23,924 nt of DNA from a virus, in IMG/VR virus record IMGVR_UViG_3300021964_000533, positions 1 through 23,924 of that record; one strand, given 5' to 3'. The notes beneath the pieces were generated by a model that saw only the letters and a program-made list of their open reading frames with translations, made no database searches and was not told where the DNA came from. How positions within the stretch are numbered: the stretch's first letter is position 1; each line of letters starts with the position of its first letter. Position numbers and translations under genes: made by a program. Shown here piece by piece: positions 22,406-23,924 of the stretch.

Positions 22406-22411
22406 TATAAT
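22383..22411 (+). promoter_or_regulatory. Sigma-70 type promoter inside the end of cobS
   Basis: TTGACG (22383-22388) and a perfect TATAAT (22406-22411) are separated by exactly 17 bp. The expected start point is near 22418, beyond the ATG at 22412 that directly follows the -10. This makes the downstream ATG at 22451 the usable start for the next gene. The promoter would also feed gp45. Confidence 0.8.
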
Positions 22412-22450
22412 ATGACTAACTCATGGTCCTTTCTATTTGACGAATTAAAT

Positions 22451-22879
22451 ATGTCCAATCAAAATTATTGGGAAGAAGACGGATTCAGTATTGTTGGTAA
22501 TCCAGGTACTGCATCTCCAGATACTATTGTCATCGGTGGGCAAGATAATATTTCTTTTGATTTGCCCACTTCCACCAAACCTTCGACTAATACTAAACAA
22601 AAGTATAGTGAAGATGTAATTATCAAAGAACTGAAAGATTACATTACTAGAACATATCAACAGCATTATTCTGCTGGTGATGACAAGATTCAAACTCTTG
22701 ATCTTATCGAAGCTTGTGGTGATGGTGAGGCATTCTGTCGCAGCAACATCCTCAAGTATGCGTCACGATATGATAAGAAGGGCACTGCTCGTCGTGACAT
22801 TATGAAGATTCTGCATTATGCTGTTCTTCTAATGCATTTCAATGACAAAAATGCACAACGTGAAACCTATCCTCAGTGA
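22451..22879 (+). CDS. DUF3310-like (SaV-like) protein
   Basis: From this start the protein has 142 residues; an in-frame ATG at 22412 would add 13. That ATG abuts a consensus -10 box, so transcripts from this promoter would begin after it; transcripts reading through from cobS could still use it. The N-terminal half is polar and probably flexible. The C-terminal half, from QQHYSAGDDKIQTLDLIEAC through SNILKYASRYDKKGTARRDI to a final KILHYAVLLMHF helix, has the DUF3310 pattern: HY, a DxIE-type helix, then NxxKYxxRxxKK. This domain is common in phages and has been called a nucleotide-kinase-like SaV domain, but no P-loop is visible, so I give no enzymatic role. It directly precedes the sliding clamp. 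Confidence 0.68.
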   Translation: MSNQNYWEEDGFSIVGNPGTASPDTIVIGGQDNISFDLPTSTKPSTNTKQKYSEDVIIKELKDYITRTYQQHYSAGDDKIQTLDLIEACGDGEAFCRSNILKYASRYDKKGTARRDIMKILHYAVLLMHFNDKNAQRETYPQ

Positions 22880-22901
22880 TATGAAACTGAAACCTACAAC
22901 T

Positions 22902-23567
22902 ATGAAACTATCTGATAAAACCATTTCAGTTCTGAAGAACTTTTCTTCAATTAATCAGTCCATTCTTTTTAAAGAGGGTAGAAAACTTCGCACTATTAGT
23001 GTGATGAAAAACATTCTTGCTGAGGCAACTGTCACAGAAGAGTTTATGAAAGACTTTGGGATTTATGATCTCAACCAATTTCTTAATGGTCTGAGTTTGC
23101 ATTCAAATCCTGAACTTGATTTTGCTAATGATGGATATGTAATGATCCGTGAAGGCAAGTCCCGTTCTAAGTATTTCTTTGCAGATCCTAATGTTATTGT
23201 AACTCCCCCTGAAAAGGAAATCACACTTCCTAGTGAAGATGTATCTTTCGAATTGAGTACTGATCAACTAGCACAGTTACTCAAAGCTGCTGCCATATAT
23301 CAATTGCCTGATCTTTCTGCTGTTGGTGAGAATGGTGTGGTCAAACTGGTTGTTCGTGATAAGAAGAACGACACTTCTAATGACTATGCTGTAGTTGTTG
23401 GTGAAACTGAAGCAGAGTTCTCTTTTAACTTTAAAGTTGAGAATATTAAAGTCCTTCCAGGAACATATGAAGTATCTGTATCACAAAAACTTTTGTCACG
23501 ATTTACCTCCAAGAATCATGACCTGACCTATTATATTGCTTTAGAACCTGATTCTACTTTCGGATGA
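22902..23567 (+). CDS. 45: DNA polymerase sliding clamp gp45
   Basis: A trimeric ring that tethers the replicative polymerase and, in T4, also activates late transcription with gp55 and gp33. From this start it has 222 residues (T4 gp45 has 228). MKLSDKTISVLKNFSSIN aligns with T4 MKLSKDTTALLKNFATIN. IYDLNQFLNGLSL aligns with T4 IYDLNGFLGILSL. The end YYIALEPDST aligns with T4 YVIALEADST. An in-frame ATG at 22881 would add seven residues (MKLKPTT) and is possible; the frame is also open to 22842, inside the upstream gene. The T4 alignment favours 22902. Neither ATG has a clear Shine-Dalgarno. The next gene overlaps the stop (ATGA). Confidence 0.94.
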   Translation: MKLSDKTISVLKNFSSINQSILFKEGRKLRTISVMKNILAEATVTEEFMKDFGIYDLNQFLNGLSLHSNPELDFANDGYVMIREGKSRSKYFFADPNVIVTPPEKEITLPSEDVSFELSTDQLAQLLKAAAIYQLPDLSAVGENGVVKLVVRDKKNDTSNDYAVVVGETEAEFSFNFKVENIKVLPGTYEVSVSQKLLSRFTSKNHDLTYYIALEPDSTFG

Positions 23568-23924
23568 ACATTTTTGTGACTGACCCTGATCCATGGCAGT
23601 CCGCCATGGTTCTTCCTGACAAACACATTGTCAAGATGCCCTTAGAAACCTGTCAGATGCTTGCTATTGTGTGCTCTGACAAGTGGGGTCACAACTTCGG
23701 CACTCTTCCCAAAGCAGATGGTACTCCCTATGCCACTGAGAAGGGTGCTTTTCGTAATCATCCATGTACTATCTGGGCAAATGAGTTTGTAACTAACTGG
23801 CAGTGGTTGCTTGCTCATGGACTTGCTATGTGTGATGAGTACACTGCTCGCTATGGTAAGGTCCACACCTGCCAGAACACGCTTCTAGCAGCAAAGGAGA
23901 TACTTCCTACCGCAGACCCACAAG
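23564..23924 (+). CDS. Pyrimidine-dimer-glycosylase-like phage protein, 3' end outside the window
   Basis: An ATG overlapping the gp45 stop opens a frame that runs to the window edge, giving 120 visible residues. The text fits a common phage/bacterial family beginning MNIFVxDxDP with conserved DKHxVKMxLE, a central NHPCxIW, an NWQWLLAHG segment and CDEYTARYGKVH. I recall members annotated as pyrimidine dimer DNA glycosylase-like proteins. I cannot verify catalysis from the text, and the resemblance to T4 endonuclease V itself is not obvious. The position next to the clamp would suit a DNA-repair role. In T4 the gene after 45 is the clamp loader 44, so this is an insertion relative to T4. Confidence 0.6.
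   Translation, partial: MNIFVTDPDPWQSAMVLPDKHIVKMPLETCQMLAIVCSDKWGHNFGTLPKADGTPYATEKGAFRNHPCTIWANEFVTNWQWLLAHGLAMCDEYTARYGKVHTCQNTLLAAKEILPTADPQ

Noticed and set aside
22842-22901. Longer gp45 from 22842
   Set aside because: This start is deep in the upstream gene and adds 20 residues not found at the T4 gp45 N-terminus, which aligns from 22902.
1-23924. tRNA genes, CRISPR arrays, integrase or attachment sites, insertion sequences, photosynthesis genes
   Set aside because: I looked for cloverleaf arms, regularly spaced repeats, terminal inverted repeats, transposase motifs and psbA/hli-like proteins and saw none. The gaps are too short to hide most of them.

Overview
This window is a slice of a T4-like marine cyanophage genome (a myovirus of the Synechococcus/Prochlorococcus type). 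Three things support this. It carries a nearly complete run of T4 core genes. It carries the cyanophage-typical additions: a CobS/CobT-like AAA+/VWA pair, a DUF3110-like gene, a sulfotransferase and an Sm-like protein gene. It also has NNTAAATA late-promoter boxes in the gaps between virion genes. All convincing genes lie on the + strand, packed with 1-14 nt overlaps or short gaps. No gene-free stretch exceeds about 140 bases. No tRNA, CRISPR, insertion sequence, integrase or photosynthesis gene was seen. Every protein assignment comes from reading sequence and order against remembered T4 relatives; no database search was run.

Layout. (1) 1-2272: the 3' end of a beta-rich protein of unknown role, the large terminase gp17, and a small zinc-ribbon protein. 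(2) 2348-10954: the virion block, with tail sheath gp18, tail tube gp19, portal gp20, prohead core gp67-like, an unrecognised beta-rich protein, prohead protease gp21, scaffold gp22 and major capsid gp23. It closes with a strong UUCG hairpin terminator. (3) 11040-14332: a small unknown protein, a tail-tube-fold protein (probably gp3), UvsY, a small unknown protein, UvsW helicase and an Sm-like protein. (4) 14435-18619: late sigma factor gp55 behind a near-consensus sigma-70 promoter, then nuclease gp47, a DUF3110-like protein, gp46 and a sulfotransferase. (5) 18620-19027: a transcriptional boundary with a late box, a twin CX3C microprotein, a GC-rich hairpin and an extended -10 promoter. (6) 19028-23924: an HEVGH/VWA protein, a 45-residue ORF, a CobS/MoxR-type AAA+ ATPase, a DUF3310-like protein, sliding clamp gp45, and a right-truncated gene resembling pyrimidine-dimer glycosylase-like phage proteins.

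How the genes work together. gp20, gp67, gp22, gp21 and gp23 build and mature the prohead. gp17 packages it, and gp18, gp19 and the gp3-like protein form the tail. gp46/47, UvsY and UvsW carry out recombination-dependent replication and repair. gp55 with the gp45 clamp activates late transcription in T4. The promoters follow this division: late boxes precede structural genes and uvsW, while TATAAT-type host promoters precede gp55 and the cobT/cobS/gp45 block.

The least explained part is the AAA+ ATPase plus metalloprotease/VWA pair, with a small ORF between them and a C-rich tandem repeat in front of the ATPase.
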